Assembly: GCF_004006175.1 (NCBI RefSeq)
Contig: NZ_CP033219.1
Location: 744,001-808,000, forward strand
Source of the DNA: Parasedimentitalea marina
GTDB taxonomy: Bacteria; Pseudomonadota; Alphaproteobacteria; Rhodobacterales; Rhodobacteraceae
Reading direction: 5' to 3'
Length of the DNA: 64,000 nt
A program made the translations under genes and the position numbers. Positions 9,178-17,581 of this stretch are shown piece by piece. Numbering within the stretch: position 1 is the first letter of the stretch; each line of letters opens with the position of its first letter. The notes under the pieces were generated by a model that saw only the letters and a list, made by a program, of their open reading frames with translations, had not been told where the DNA came from and made no database searches.

Positions 9178-9980
9178 AATTGAATTTGTTTGCGACGGCT
9201 GCTGCCGTCCTGCTAGCCACGTCTTCCGTCGCGCAAGAGATCAAGATGGCCGTGACCACCTCGTTCCACAACTCGGGTCTGTCGGATGTGTTGTTGCCTG
9301 CTATTCAGGATGATCTGGGCCTTGAGGTTCAGCTACTGGTGGTGGGAACAGGGCAGGCGCTAAAACTGGGCGAAGCTGGTGATGTGGATGCAATTCTGGT
9401 CCACTCAAAAGCAGCGGAAGAGGCGTTTCTGGCGGCTGGTCACGGGACGCACCGGCGTGAAATCATGTACAATGACTTTGTCTTTATTGGCCCCAAGGCG
9501 GACGCCGCAGGCGTTGGGGCAGCGGGCAGTGCAGCCGAAGCCTTGCAAAAGATTGCCGAGGCCAAGGCCGTATTTGTAAGCCGTGGCGACAACAGTGGGA
9601 CCCATAAGAAAGAGCTTAGCCTTTGGTCCTCAGCCGGTCTGGACGCTGAAGGGTTTGGCGGTTGGTATACCTCTGTTGGGGCTGGAATGGGGGCGGCGCT
9701 GAACACGGCTTCGGGGTTGAATGCTTATATCATGGCGGACCGGGCCAGTTGGCTGAATTTTGGCAACAAAGCAGATCTGGCACTGTTGTTTGCTGGCGAT
9801 CCGGTTCTGTTCAATCAGTATGCCTTCATCCCGGTGAACCCTGAAAAACATGCCCATGTGAAACAGGCCCTGGCAGAGACACTGGAGGCCTGGTTGGTGT
9901 CGGATCGCGCCAAGGCGCTTATTGACGGATACCAGATCAGCGGAGAGACGCTGTTTGTGTTCAATGCCGGGCGAGATTGA
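9174..9980 (+). CDS. tupA: Periplasmic tungstate-binding protein
   Basis: Extracytoplasmic oxyanion receptor, 268 residues, with a Sec signal peptide (about residues 1-20, ending SSVAQ). Mature-protein marks of TupA are AVTTSFHNSGL (the TTTS-type ligand loop, here TTSF), VVGTGQALKLG and GDVDAILVHSK. It continues with SRGDNSGTHKKEL and FNQYAFIPVNP, both conserved in TupA/WtpA-like proteins. Binding of tungstate over molybdate is family knowledge, not proven here. The gene is last in tupBCA and is followed by a GC-rich repeat that may end the transcript. Confidence 0.93.
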   Translation: MKLNLFATAAAVLLATSSVAQEIKMAVTTSFHNSGLSDVLLPAIQDDLGLEVQLLVVGTGQALKLGEAGDVDAILVHSKAAEEAFLAAGHGTHRREIMYNDFVFIGPKADAAGVGAAGSAAEALQKIAEAKAVFVSRGDNSGTHKKELSLWSSAGLDAEGFGGWYTSVGAGMGAALNTASGLNAYIMADRASWLNFGNKADLALLFAGDPVLFNQYAFIPVNPEKHAHVKQALAETLEAWLVSDRAKALIDGYQISGETLFVFNAGRD

Positions 9981-10000
9981 GAGACCGGATAGGTTTTTTA

Positions 10001-10047
10001 CGGGGGCTCTGCCCCCATACCCCCGGGATATTTGGAGCCAGATGAAG
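10001..10047 (+). repeat. Rhodobacteraceae-type GC-rich intergenic repeat, copy 1
   Basis: A hairpin (GGGGGC-TCT-GCCCCC) is followed by CCCCGGGATATTTGGAGCC and then AGATGAAG. Two related copies occur in this window (24004-24066 and, on the minus strand, 30164-30212). Each lies directly after the 3' end of a gene in the same orientation, here tupA. It may act as a terminator or mRNA 3'-end element. Confidence 0.7.
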
Positions 10048-10053
10048 GATCCA

Positions 10054-10533
10054 TCAGGAGTTCATATCGGCGTGAATGGCGAATTGGGTCAGGTCGGCCT
10101 CTGGTGGCTCTATGATCCGGTAGCTTTCTTTGACACCGGATGAGGTGAGCTCGCGGGCGAGGGTCAGGAGCGTATTGGTGGGGTGATCGGCGCAGAGGGC
10201 CTGCATCTGGGTCAGTTCCTCGGCAGCGACGGGCCGGGCTGCGTCACGGTCTGGTGCGCCGTACACGTCCACAAAATGCTGGGCCAGCATATCGGTCAGG
10301 CGGGCGATCTCGTCCGGTTCGATCTGGGTGACCGCGACAAAAGTCGCCCGGCCTGCAGTCTCTAGGCCCATCCAGCCATTGGCAAATGCCTGGCGCGGTT
10401 TGCCGACCAGGTCAGCCTCGCCCCAGTTGGAAAATTCAAAGCCGCCCGAGATGCACCATTCACCGGTACGGGCCGGGCTGGCAAAGACTCGTTGGTCACT
10501 TTCATCAAGGTGGATGGCACGGGCGAGCTGCAT
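10054..10533 (-). CDS. DUF6505-family protein of unknown function
   Basis: A 159-residue cytoplasmic protein with no signal peptide or membrane helix. It starts MQLARAIHLDESDQRVF and has the Trp/Gly-rich stretch SGGFEFSNWGEADL and GKPRQAFANGWMG. No catalytic motif is recognised. The ATG at 10533 overlaps the stop of the ligase-like gene (TAATG), so the two are translationally coupled and probably work together. A longer frame reaching 10686 would overlap the ligase gene heavily and is rejected. The family name is from memory of the usual Rhodobacteraceae pairing; function is unknown. Confidence 0.6.
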   Translation of the reverse strand: MQLARAIHLDESDQRVFASPARTGEWCISGGFEFSNWGEADLVGKPRQAFANGWMGLETAGRATFVAVTQIEPDEIARLTDMLAQHFVDVYGAPDRDAARPVAAEELTQMQALCADHPTNTLLTLARELTSSGVKESYRIIEPPEADLTQFAIHADMNS

Positions 10534-11237
10534 TAGGGGGTCTCCAGTAGGGACGTAAGAGGGATCAGGTGAGTGGTGTCCCCAGCACGCAAAAGCATGC
10601 CAAAGTTTTCGTCTATACCCAGAAATGTACCGGACAGCCCGGCTTGCCTTGTGTCTTCTCCGGTGCCGTGGGCAATACCGCGCCATTCTGTATGCAGGGC
10701 TTTGGTGTCGCCGTCTTCCCAGCGGGTGATCCAGTGAAGACTGTGGCGGGCCCAGCTTTCCAGCAGCGCCGGGGCCTCGACATCTGAGCAGCCTTCGGCA
10801 TAGAGCGCGGTCTCATCGGGGGTATCGCCACTGTCCTGTGAGGCGGGCCAGAGCGGAATGTTCAGACCGACGACCAGCCAGTCGGGGATGGTGTCAGGGT
10901 CGGTGCTGCTGGCGGCGCAGCGAAGGCCGCCGCAGCGTGCGCCGTTGACGCGTATTTGCCCTTGCCATTCCAGATGCACTGCCACTTCGGGCGGGGCCAG
11001 CGCGCCAAGGGCGTTCTGCAGACCCACGCCGCAGGTGGGCAGCATTGCCATGGCCTGGCGCAGGGGGACCTCGGGGGCGAAGACCAGTGCGGCTCGGAGG
11101 CTGTCGGGGGCCAGATTGTAGGTGACTAGCCCAGCATCGCAGCCGATGATTGCCTTTTTGCAGGCCGTATCAAACGGGTCTTCGGGACCAGTGACGGCGT
11201 GGCCGGACAATAATGGAGGAAAGGAGACCTCGCTCAT
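10533..11237 (-). CDS. Biotin/lipoate A/B ligase-like protein (DUF4444-type)
   Basis: A 234-residue protein of the biotin/lipoate protein ligase fold. Visible elements are FAPEVPLRQAMAMLPTCGVGLQNAL near residue 52, VHLEWQGQIRVNGARCGGLRCAA, matching the substrate-loop region of BirA/LplA-like enzymes, and LVVGLNIPLW. The C-terminal part (THWITRWEDG-like region onward, SLHWITRWEDGDTKALHTEW) matches the extra domain usual in the rhodobacterial form. The canonical GRGRRG-type biotin loop is not obvious, so ligase activity is doubtful. It starts within the stop of the Mrp gene and is coupled to DUF6505. Closeness to the formate dehydrogenase locus may be incidental. Confidence 0.7.
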   Translation of the reverse strand: MSEVSFPPLLSGHAVTGPEDPFDTACKKAIIGCDAGLVTYNLAPDSLRAALVFAPEVPLRQAMAMLPTCGVGLQNALGALAPPEVAVHLEWQGQIRVNGARCGGLRCAASSTDPDTIPDWLVVGLNIPLWPASQDSGDTPDETALYAEGCSDVEAPALLESWARHSLHWITRWEDGDTKALHTEWRGIAHGTGEDTRQAGLSGTFLGIDENFGMLLRAGDTTHLIPLTSLLETP

Positions 11238-12301
11238 GCGGCGCCCCGTTCAATCAATGTCTGGGCGATGTCCTGGAACACCTGCGCTTGCGGGCTGTCG
11301 GGCTTGCTGACCACAATCGGCGCCCCACCGTCCGACGTCAGTCGAATATCCAGGTGAAGCGGTACTTCTGCCAGCAGCGGCACGTTGAGCTTGGCGGCCT
11401 CGGCGGCGACGCCACCGTGGCCAAAGAGATGCTCTTCGTGGCCACAGTTAGAACAGATGTGAGTAGACATGTTTTCAATCATACCGAGGATCGGCACATG
11501 CAGCTGATTGAACATGTCGATGCCTTTACGGGCGTCAATCAAGGCGATGTCCTGGGGTGTGGATACCACTATTGCGCCGTCGACTTCGGCCTTTTGCGCC
11601 AGTGTCATTTGTACGTCACCGGTTCCCGGCGGCAGGTCAACGATAAGCACATCCAGAGCGCCCCATTGCACCTGCATCATCATCTGCTGCAGCGCCCCCA
11701 TCAACATCGGACCCCGCCAGACAACGGCCTGATCTTCGTTGGTCATAAGCCCCATGGACATCATGGTGACGCCGTGGTTGCGCATGGGCAGAATGGTTTT
11801 GCCATCGGGACTGGCCGGGCGTCCCGAGATGCCCAGCATGCGGGGTTGCGATGGTCCGTAGACATCTGCATCCAGCAATCCGACGCGACGACCCTGCGCG
11901 GCCAGTGCGCAGGCCAGATTGGCCGAGACGGTGGATTTCCCAACGCCGCCCTTGCCCGAGGCCACCGCAATGATGCGATCGACGCCGGGGATCTTTTGTG
12001 GCCCCGCAGGCTGGGCTGGCTTGGAGGGTTTCAGATCCGGCGGCGGTGTTTTGGCGGCATGTCCGGTTAGCAAAGCTGATACCTTGTCGACGCCTGCAAG
12101 CACTGTGACGACCTGTTCAGCGGCATCACGCACGGGGCTATAGGCATCGGCCTGGGCTGGATCAATTTCGAGGACAAAACGCACTTCGGCCCCCTCGACG
12201 GTAAGGGCGCGCATGACGCCAGCGCTGACGATGTCGGTGCCGCTGATCGGATCAGTGATGGTTTTCAGTGCGGCGAGGACGGTTTCACGGGTGAGAGACA
12301 C
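11234..12301 (-). CDS. apbC: Mrp/NBP35-family Fe-S cluster carrier ATPase
   Basis: Cytoplasmic P-loop ATPase that carries and transfers Fe-S clusters. It has an N-terminal MIP18/DUF59 domain (about residues 5-75, ALKTITDPISGTDIVSAG), then the deviant Walker A ASGKGGVGKST, switch DADVYGPSQPRML, VDLPPGTGDVQ, and the cluster-binding CSNC pair near residue 280. GTG 12301 is chosen because AAGGAG precedes it at good spacing and the resulting 355 residues match the family. It heads the minus-strand trio with the ligase-like and DUF6505 genes, joined by ATGA/TAATG overlaps. It lies near several Fe-S proteins of the formate dehydrogenase locus. Confidence 0.92.
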   Translation of the reverse strand: MSLTRETVLAALKTITDPISGTDIVSAGVMRALTVEGAEVRFVLEIDPAQADAYSPVRDAAEQVVTVLAGVDKVSALLTGHAAKTPPPDLKPSKPAQPAGPQKIPGVDRIIAVASGKGGVGKSTVSANLACALAAQGRRVGLLDADVYGPSQPRMLGISGRPASPDGKTILPMRNHGVTMMSMGLMTNEDQAVVWRGPMLMGALQQMMMQVQWGALDVLIVDLPPGTGDVQMTLAQKAEVDGAIVVSTPQDIALIDARKGIDMFNQLHVPILGMIENMSTHICSNCGHEEHLFGHGGVAAEAAKLNVPLLAEVPLHLDIRLTSDGGAPIVVSKPDSPQAQVFQDIAQTLIERGAA

Positions 12302-12366
12302 TTGGGCCTTACTCCTTGGGATGTGGGGGTGCTTGACGAAAGGGCTTGGGGTTTTTACCGTTTCGC

Positions 12367-13110
12367 ATGACCCGTCTGATTGTTCTAATTTATGTCTGCC
12401 TGAGTTTTGCCCCGATTGCACGGGCGGATGACAGGCTGGTGCGATTGGCAGCACCGGCTGAGCTGGTCGAGAGTGGTTTTCTAAAACATCTGCTGCCGCG
12501 GTTCTCGTTGAAGACCCAGGTGCGGGTCCAGATTGTGTCTGCAGGCCAGATGCATGACATTGCGCTTGGACCTGATGGGACGCCAGTTTTCACCGGGTCG
12601 GATGTGACCTGGCACCTGTTGGTTCTGGCGCCGCAGCATCCGGGTGTTCAGCGGTTTACCAAATGGTTGGATTCCGAGGTCGGTCAACGCACCATCACCA
12701 GCTATGCGCCGGATGAGGTACAGATGTTTACCCTGCCGCAGGATACAGGCGCGGTTGTGGCTGATCTGCAGTTTACCGGAGACGCAGTCGAGGGAAGGGC
12801 AGTGTCGCGGCAGATGTGTGGACGCTGCCATGTTGTGACCCAGACCGAGCGAATGAATGCCATCGGTTCGACACCGTCTTTTTTCGTGTTGCGGACACTG
12901 GGCAATTGGGCTGACCGGTTTCAGGCCTTTTACGTGCTCAACCCGCATCCGTCCTTTACCCAGGTCGAAGGGGTGACTGCGCCCTTTGCCCAAAACCGGC
13001 CACCGCCGATTGTGCCCATCGAGATAACACTGGATCAGCTGGAGGCCATCCTTGCCTATGTCGCCGGGTTGGAGCCAGCTGATTTGGGCGCACCATTGCA
13101 ACATCAGTGA
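12367..13110 (+). CDS. TupA-like periplasmic domain fused to a monohaem cytochrome c domain
   Basis: A 247-residue exported protein (signal peptide to about residue 21, PIARA-DD). Residues 22-135 resemble a shortened oxyanion-binding protein: RLAAPAELVESGFLKHLLP lines up with the start of TupA and SAGQMHDIALG with its VGTGQALKLG. HPGVQRFTKWLDSEVGQRTI lines up with the TupA C-terminal helix region. The middle lobe is missing. Residues 145-247 hold one haem site, CGRCH, and a possible distal Met. It converges on the poly-ferredoxin gene with a 7-base overlap. An electron-transfer or metal-related role in periplasmic formate oxidation is inference. The start at ATG 12367 is favoured over TTG 12346. 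Confidence 0.75.
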   Translation: MTRLIVLIYVCLSFAPIARADDRLVRLAAPAELVESGFLKHLLPRFSLKTQVRVQIVSAGQMHDIALGPDGTPVFTGSDVTWHLLVLAPQHPGVQRFTKWLDSEVGQRTITSYAPDEVQMFTLPQDTGAVVADLQFTGDAVEGRAVSRQMCGRCHVVTQTERMNAIGSTPSFFVLRTLGNWADRFQAFYVLNPHPSFTQVEGVTAPFAQNRPPPIVPIEITLDQLEAILAYVAGLEPADLGAPLQHQ

Positions 13111-15050
13111 TCGCGACGCTTGCTGAGGTAGTCGTCGGTGGTGCGCACCTTTGGTCGGTCGCCGCCTTGAAAGGGCGAGTTTACCTGGTGGTGTTGGGCA
13201 TTGACGCGGCAATTGTCACACATCTGGATCATGCGCGCGGCCTGGGGATTCTGGAACATGGCATGTTTGCCGGCCAGTTTCTCGATGATCTTGTCGACGG
13301 TGGATTTCACCCCGAATAGGGCACCGCATTCGATGCAGGCGCATGGCTCTTCCTCATGCAACACGGTCTGTGACAGGGCGCTGTCAGCCAGGTTCAAACG
13401 TGGTTCATAGGTGATTGCGTCCTCAGGGCAGATATTGGCACAGAGACCGCACTGCAGGCAGGCGTCCTCTTGGAACCGAAGCTGCGGCAAATCTGGGTTG
13501 TCTCCTAAGGCGCCGGTGGGGCACAGCGAGACACAGGACAGGCACAGGCTGCAGGCGCTGGTATCGACCAAGACTGCTCCATATGGCACGTCTGCGGGCA
13601 GGGGCAGCACCTGACCTTCGGGTGCCAGGGCCTTGGCTGCCTGACGGGTAATCTGGCGGCGAGTGCCCATGGGGCGCACTGGTGTCGTCAGCGAAGCCGG
13701 AACCAACGCGCCAAACAATGCATCACTGAGGGCGTCAGGATCAGAGTGGTCCAGCAGTGCGGATTTCTCGCCACCAATCGCATTGGCCAGTGCCAATTCG
13801 CGGTCCAGTACGTCCTGTTCAGCACCGGGAGCCATCAGGATATCCACCCAGGCAAACCCCGCCGCAAGGGCCGCCAGGATTTCGGCATGGCCAAAGGTAT
13901 TCAGGGCCTCAAGCTCCAGCGGCACAACATCCGCGGGCAGCCCGCGACCAAAGCGTGCGGCATAGCTGATCATTTTGCCGCCATGGTCATTCACCACCAG
14001 CAACCGGGGCGCAGCGCCACCTGCAGTCAAAAAGGTCGAGGCGAGCGTCTGAATGCGGCGCATCAGGCTGTCGGTGGGTGGGGCATCATAAGTCAGCGCA
14101 CCAGAAGGGCACAGCGACGAGCACGAGCCGCAGCCAGCACAGATCATCGGGTCAATTGTGACATGATCGCCATTGGGGCTGATGGCGCTGGTGGGGCAGA
14201 TGTCCAGGCAATTGGTGCAGCCCGTCTGCCCTGCACGCGAGTGGGCGCACAGCAGGGGTTCGTTGCGAATAAACAGTGGTTTTTCAAATGTTCCAACCAG
14301 TTGCGAGGCTTGCAGCACTGCGTCGGCGACTGATGGTGCATGTTTTGGATCGGCCCGCAAATAGCCCTCGCGTTTTTCTGGCGCCGGGAACAGGGGGACA
14401 TCGCCGGTCAGATCCAGAATGATGTCGCAGTTTGATTGGCCACCATCACGTGGCGCGCTCCAGCTCCACTGTCGGCCAGTCGGGTCCAGTTGTTGAAAAG
14501 CGTCAAGGGTCACTTCGAATTGGCCCAACGCCCCCGAGGCCCGTTTCAGGTCTCCGCGCACGGTCTCAAACGCCCGGGTCATTGGCGGCGATGTTTCGTC
14601 GTTCAGAAGAACGGTGACGGCCAGTATGTCCTGAAGTTTCTCTGCGGCAGACAGTGCAACGTCAGCGGGTCCCAGGATCAGGCACAGGCCTTCAGAGACC
14701 ACATCCAAACTTTTGGCTGCGGGGACAGAAAGACCGGCCTCGGCAATCAGTGCGGACATTTTGGGTAGTGTTTGACCTGTATCACTGGTCCATCCAGCCC
14801 GGTCCCGCAGGTCCAGACAGGGGGGCATTGGGGCGCCGATTTCACCGGCCAGCTCCTCAAAAAGGCTCTGCTCTTGGGTGCAACAAATTGTTGCCTCACC
14901 CCCGGCAATGGCCTTGGCTGCTGCCTCGATCTCGGTGGTGCAAAGTGCGCTGTGCAGCTTTGAGCAGCTGATCCCCGTGGCCTGCGAAAGACCCGTGGCG
15001 TCAATCTGTTGTGACCCTGAACAATCACATATAATCAGTTGCTTAGCCAT
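13104..15050 (-). CDS. Poly-[4Fe-4S] ferredoxin-type protein of the formate dehydrogenase locus
   Basis: A 648-residue protein without signal peptide, thus cytoplasmic. It has four complete ferredoxin cysteine sets: CTNCLDICP (near 280), CAGCGSCSSLCP (near 310), CSLCLSCVSLCP (near 500) and CLQCGLCANICP (near 530). After these come CACIECG and MCDNCRVNAQHH near the C-terminus, a possible further metal site. The N-terminal 230 residues carry scattered Cys pairs (IICDCSG, TICCTQEQ). GAGGATT before the ATG supports the start. It is divergent from DUF3305 across a 345-base control region. Rhodobacterial formate dehydrogenase clusters regularly contain such a protein; an electron-relay or maturation role is inferred. 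Confidence 0.85.
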   Translation of the reverse strand: MAKQLIICDCSGSQQIDATGLSQATGISCSKLHSALCTTEIEAAAKAIAGGEATICCTQEQSLFEELAGEIGAPMPPCLDLRDRAGWTSDTGQTLPKMSALIAEAGLSVPAAKSLDVVSEGLCLILGPADVALSAAEKLQDILAVTVLLNDETSPPMTRAFETVRGDLKRASGALGQFEVTLDAFQQLDPTGRQWSWSAPRDGGQSNCDIILDLTGDVPLFPAPEKREGYLRADPKHAPSVADAVLQASQLVGTFEKPLFIRNEPLLCAHSRAGQTGCTNCLDICPTSAISPNGDHVTIDPMICAGCGSCSSLCPSGALTYDAPPTDSLMRRIQTLASTFLTAGGAAPRLLVVNDHGGKMISYAARFGRGLPADVVPLELEALNTFGHAEILAALAAGFAWVDILMAPGAEQDVLDRELALANAIGGEKSALLDHSDPDALSDALFGALVPASLTTPVRPMGTRRQITRQAAKALAPEGQVLPLPADVPYGAVLVDTSACSLCLSCVSLCPTGALGDNPDLPQLRFQEDACLQCGLCANICPEDAITYEPRLNLADSALSQTVLHEEEPCACIECGALFGVKSTVDKIIEKLAGKHAMFQNPQAARMIQMCDNCRVNAQHHQVNSPFQGGDRPKVRTTDDYLSKRRDH

Positions 15051-15395
15051 ATAATCCTCGCTTGCAAACAGGCTGGCGAAAGAGGCGGTTTTACCCCTGT
15101 TCGGGCTTCAAACTAGCCACGATTCGGTACCCTCGTAAACCTGTTTTACGGTCAAGCCATCGGCTGGGAATGGCCGAATCATTGGGGATGATTCGCATTT
15201 GCGGGCGGGTTTCAATTTGTTGAGTGATTTAGTCGAAATAGACAAAACGACCGGGGCGTTACGCTACAGTAAAACGGGCGACCCAATTTGTCCCGATCTG
15301 ACGAATTCCCGGAAAACTTGAATTTCCAGCTTTGGAAACAGGGTTCGATTGCTGCAACCTGACAGTGAAATTCAGTTCAACGGGGCCGTCGACGG
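15051..15395. promoter_or_regulatory. Divergent control region of the formate dehydrogenase locus
   Basis: This 345-base stretch has no gene and lies between the poly-ferredoxin gene (minus) and DUF3305 (plus), so it must hold both promoters. The clearest element is a perfect inverted repeat CGAATCAT-TGGGG-ATGATTCG at 15175-15195. An A/T-rich run (15205-15245, TTTCAATTTGTTGAG and onward) may hold a promoter, but no good -35/-10 pair could be fixed by eye. Confidence 0.6.
15175..15195. promoter_or_regulatory. Perfect 8-bp inverted repeat, candidate operator
   Basis: CGAATCAT and ATGATTCG are exact reverse complements separated by five bases, 21 bases in all. The site lies about 125 bases upstream of the poly-ferredoxin start and 200 bases upstream of DUF3305. 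A dimeric regulator is likely; the response regulator at 22633 is one candidate by location only. Confidence 0.5.
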
Positions 15396-15965
15396 GTGAT
15401 CCACAATCCAGATAAATTCGACGTCATGCCGATGGGCATCGTTCTGCGCCGCATGCCGGGTGTGACCCGGTGGGCCAAATGGTCCTGGAAGGCGATTGCC
15501 GTTTTGCCCGGAGCGGGCGATGCCAGCTGGCAAATGTTGCAAAGCGATGCAGGGGTTAGCGATTATCACGCCGCGACGCTGCCGCTTGAACTGCACGGCT
15601 CTGATGCCGAGGCCTATCTGCATGGGCTAAGCACCGAAGTTCCCTGTGTCTATGTGGTGCTGCGTGACAGCGACGAGGGGGAGCATCCGCTTGACGTGAC
15701 CCTGGTCACTGCCTCGCCCTATGAGGCGCAGGATTACGCGGACAGCAGCGAAGAGATCGTTGAGAAGGTACCGATGCCGGATGGGCTGATCGCCTGGGTG
15801 CGGGACTTTGCGCAAAAGCACTATCACGAAGAGCGTTTCAAGAAACGGCGCCGCGACAAGACGGACATTGGTGCGGTCGAGGACGGCATAGGCGATGCGC
15901 GGATTGCACAGATGGCGGATGTTTACCGCTCGCCCGTGAAGGCCAAAAAGGAACGGTTGCAATGA
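15396..15965 (+). CDS. DUF3305-family protein of the formate dehydrogenase locus
   Basis: A 189-residue cytoplasmic protein with no recognised catalytic motif. It matches DUF3305 by its opening MPMGIVLRRMPGVTRWAKW, the WKAIAVLPGA strand and the basic C-terminal tail (FKKRRRDK). This family is known mainly from its place next to DUF3306 and formate dehydrogenase genes, and is presumed to be an assembly or accessory factor. The GTG at 15396 opens the frame; ATG 15426 is an alternative start that removes 10 residues. It overlaps the DUF3306 gene by 4 bases. Confidence 0.75.
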   Translation: MIHNPDKFDVMPMGIVLRRMPGVTRWAKWSWKAIAVLPGAGDASWQMLQSDAGVSDYHAATLPLELHGSDAEAYLHGLSTEVPCVYVVLRDSDEGEHPLDVTLVTASPYEAQDYADSSEEIVEKVPMPDGLIAWVRDFAQKHYHEERFKKRRRDKTDIGAVEDGIGDARIAQMADVYRSPVKAKKERLQ

Positions 15966-16603
15966 GCGGGGGCAATTTCTGGGCCCGCCGCAAGGCAGGT
16001 GTCGAGGCTGAGCTTGCCGCTGATGCGCAGGCCGAATTGGCAGTGCTTGCAGAACAGCGGGACGCTGAAGTGGCTGACAAGAGTGACGCCGAGCTATTGG
16101 CCGAGCTGGAGTTGCCCGACCCGGACAGTCTGGGCGAAGGCGATGATTTCACCGTGTTCCTGACCGAGACAATTCCCGCCCGCATCCGCACCCGTGCGTT
16201 GCGTCGGCTTTGGCTGACCAATCCGGTCCTGGCCAATGTGGACGGCTTGGTCGACTACGGCGAGGATTTTACCGATGCCTCTTGTGTAATTGAGAACATT
16301 CAGACTGCCTATCAAGTCGGCAAAGGTATGACTGCGCATGTGGACGAGATGGCCCGCCAGGCTGCTGAAGAAGAGGCCGAAGCAGTAGACCTTACCGCAG
16401 ATGACGCTGCGGACGCGCTTGACGAAGCTCCGGCGGCCGACGCCGGTGAAGAGATCCCCACAGAACAACCAGAACACATTGATGTCCTCGCGACAGCGGA
16501 TGCCGGCTTTGTGCCGGACCAATCCGATGTGGACGATATGCCCGCCTATACCCCTCCGCGCCGGATGCGTTTTGCGTTCGAGGACGCGACGGCCAAGACA
16601 TGA
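15962..16603 (+). CDS. DUF3306-family protein of the formate dehydrogenase locus
   Basis: A 213-residue, very acidic protein. The N-terminus FWARRKAGVEAE and the central ELELPDPDSLGEGDDFTVFL and ALRRLWLTNPVLANVDGLVD segments are the DUF3306 hallmarks. The C-terminal third is low-complexity Ala/Glu/Asp. It has no cysteine pattern and no signal peptide. It is coupled to DUF3305 (ATGA overlap) and its stop lies 14 bases before the preferred TorD start. It probably serves in formate dehydrogenase maturation together with DUF3305 and the chaperone; the exact task is unknown. Confidence 0.78.
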   Translation: MSGGNFWARRKAGVEAELAADAQAELAVLAEQRDAEVADKSDAELLAELELPDPDSLGEGDDFTVFLTETIPARIRTRALRRLWLTNPVLANVDGLVDYGEDFTDASCVIENIQTAYQVGKGMTAHVDEMARQAAEEEAEAVDLTADDAADALDEAPAADAGEEIPTEQPEHIDVLATADAGFVPDQSDVDDMPAYTPPRRMRFAFEDATAKT

Positions 16604-16617
16604 CACAGGAGATGCCA

Positions 16618-17226
16618 ATGACAGCCCAAACCGCACAGGTTACCGTGACGCAGGAAGATCGCCTGCGGGCGGATCTGTATAATTTCCTGGGCCTATTGCT
16701 GTCGACCCCGCCGGATCAAATGCTACTGGAGCAAACCGCAGGACTGACCGGGGATGAAGGCGAGTTGGGCACTGCCATTAATGCCTTGGCCAAACTGGCA
16801 CATTTGTCCAAGCCGGCCGCAGTGGAAAGCGAGTTCAATAAGCTTTTCATTGGTCTGGGACGCGGCGAGTTGCTGCCCTATGCCAGTTATTATCTGACTG
16901 GGTTCTTGAACGAAAAACCACTGGCGGCGCTGCGCCGTGACATGGCGGTGCGTGGTATGACCCGCGCTGAAAACGTCTATGAGCCCGAAGACAACATCGC
17001 CTCGTTGATGGAGATGATGGGCGCGCTGATTGTTGGCCGCTTTGGCGAACCTGCCAGTCTGACAGACCAGAAAACTTTCTTTAACAAACACATCGGCTCT
17101 TGGGGCGGTCATTTCTTCTCGGATCTGGAGGCCGCGCAAAATTCGGTTCTTTATGCCGCCGTTGGCGCGGTTGGCCGGGTCTTCATGGAGATCGAGGCCG
17201 AAGGAAACAGGATGAGTGCAGAGTGA
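16618..17226 (+). CDS. TorD/DmsD-family chaperone for the formate dehydrogenase
   Basis: Cytoplasmic all-helical chaperone, 202 residues. Family marks are RADLYNFLGLLLSTPPD near the start, the GRGELLPYASYYLTGFL segment (E-x-x-P-Y pattern that binds Tat signal peptides) and EPEDNIASLMEMMGAL, the conserved E/D-N-hydrophobic motif. ATG 16618 is favoured because CAGGAG lies 6-7 bases upstream; ATG 16600 is in frame and overlaps the DUF3306 stop. It probably holds the Tat-targeted alpha subunit encoded 350 bases downstream until its cofactor is inserted. Confidence 0.88.
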   Translation: MTAQTAQVTVTQEDRLRADLYNFLGLLLSTPPDQMLLEQTAGLTGDEGELGTAINALAKLAHLSKPAAVESEFNKLFIGLGRGELLPYASYYLTGFLNEKPLAALRRDMAVRGMTRAENVYEPEDNIASLMEMMGALIVGRFGEPASLTDQKTFFNKHIGSWGGHFFSDLEAAQNSVLYAAVGAVGRVFMEIEAEGNRMSAE

Positions 17227-17278
17227 CCTGCACAGCCGGACGGGGCCACCGTCCACACCAATGAGAGGGAGATTTCTC

Positions 17279-17470
17279 ATGACAAGAAAGACCGAGGAGG
17301 CAAGCAGCCGCCGCGACTTTCTAAAACTGGCCGCAACCACGGCACCGCTGGCTGCGGTTGCTGTTGCGACCACCGGGGGCACGGCAGAAGCCGCAGAACC
17401 CGACCTGTCATCGAACAAGATGCAGGATACGGCGCATACCCGCGCTTACCTTGACAGCGTGCGGTTCTAA
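17279..17470 (+). CDS. Small twin-arginine signal protein of formate dehydrogenase regions
   Basis: A 63-residue protein dominated by a Tat signal: SSRRDFLKLAATTAPLAAV, then AEAAEPD as the probable cleavage region, leaving a mature part of only about 25 residues. This matches the family named formate dehydrogenase region TAT target (TIGR02811). GAGGGAGAT before the ATG at 17279 supports this start over the longer frame from 17216. Its position directly before the alpha-subunit gene is typical. Function is unknown. Confidence 0.85.
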   Translation: MTRKTEEASSRRDFLKLAATTAPLAAVAVATTGGTAEAAEPDLSSNKMQDTAHTRAYLDSVRF

Positions 17471-17581
17471 ACACCGCGCGACGTTATTCACTGCAGGCAA
17501 CTGGTTGCGAGACGCCCGACCGCCTGCTGAATTTTTGTTAACCTAGCGAGCCCGAATTAACGGGTAGCAAGGGAGGTTATA

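Noticed and set aside
11213..12070. 285-codon plus-strand frame opposite the Mrp gene
   Set aside because: Antisense shadow of a well-supported Mrp/ApbC gene; no domain or ribosome-binding site.
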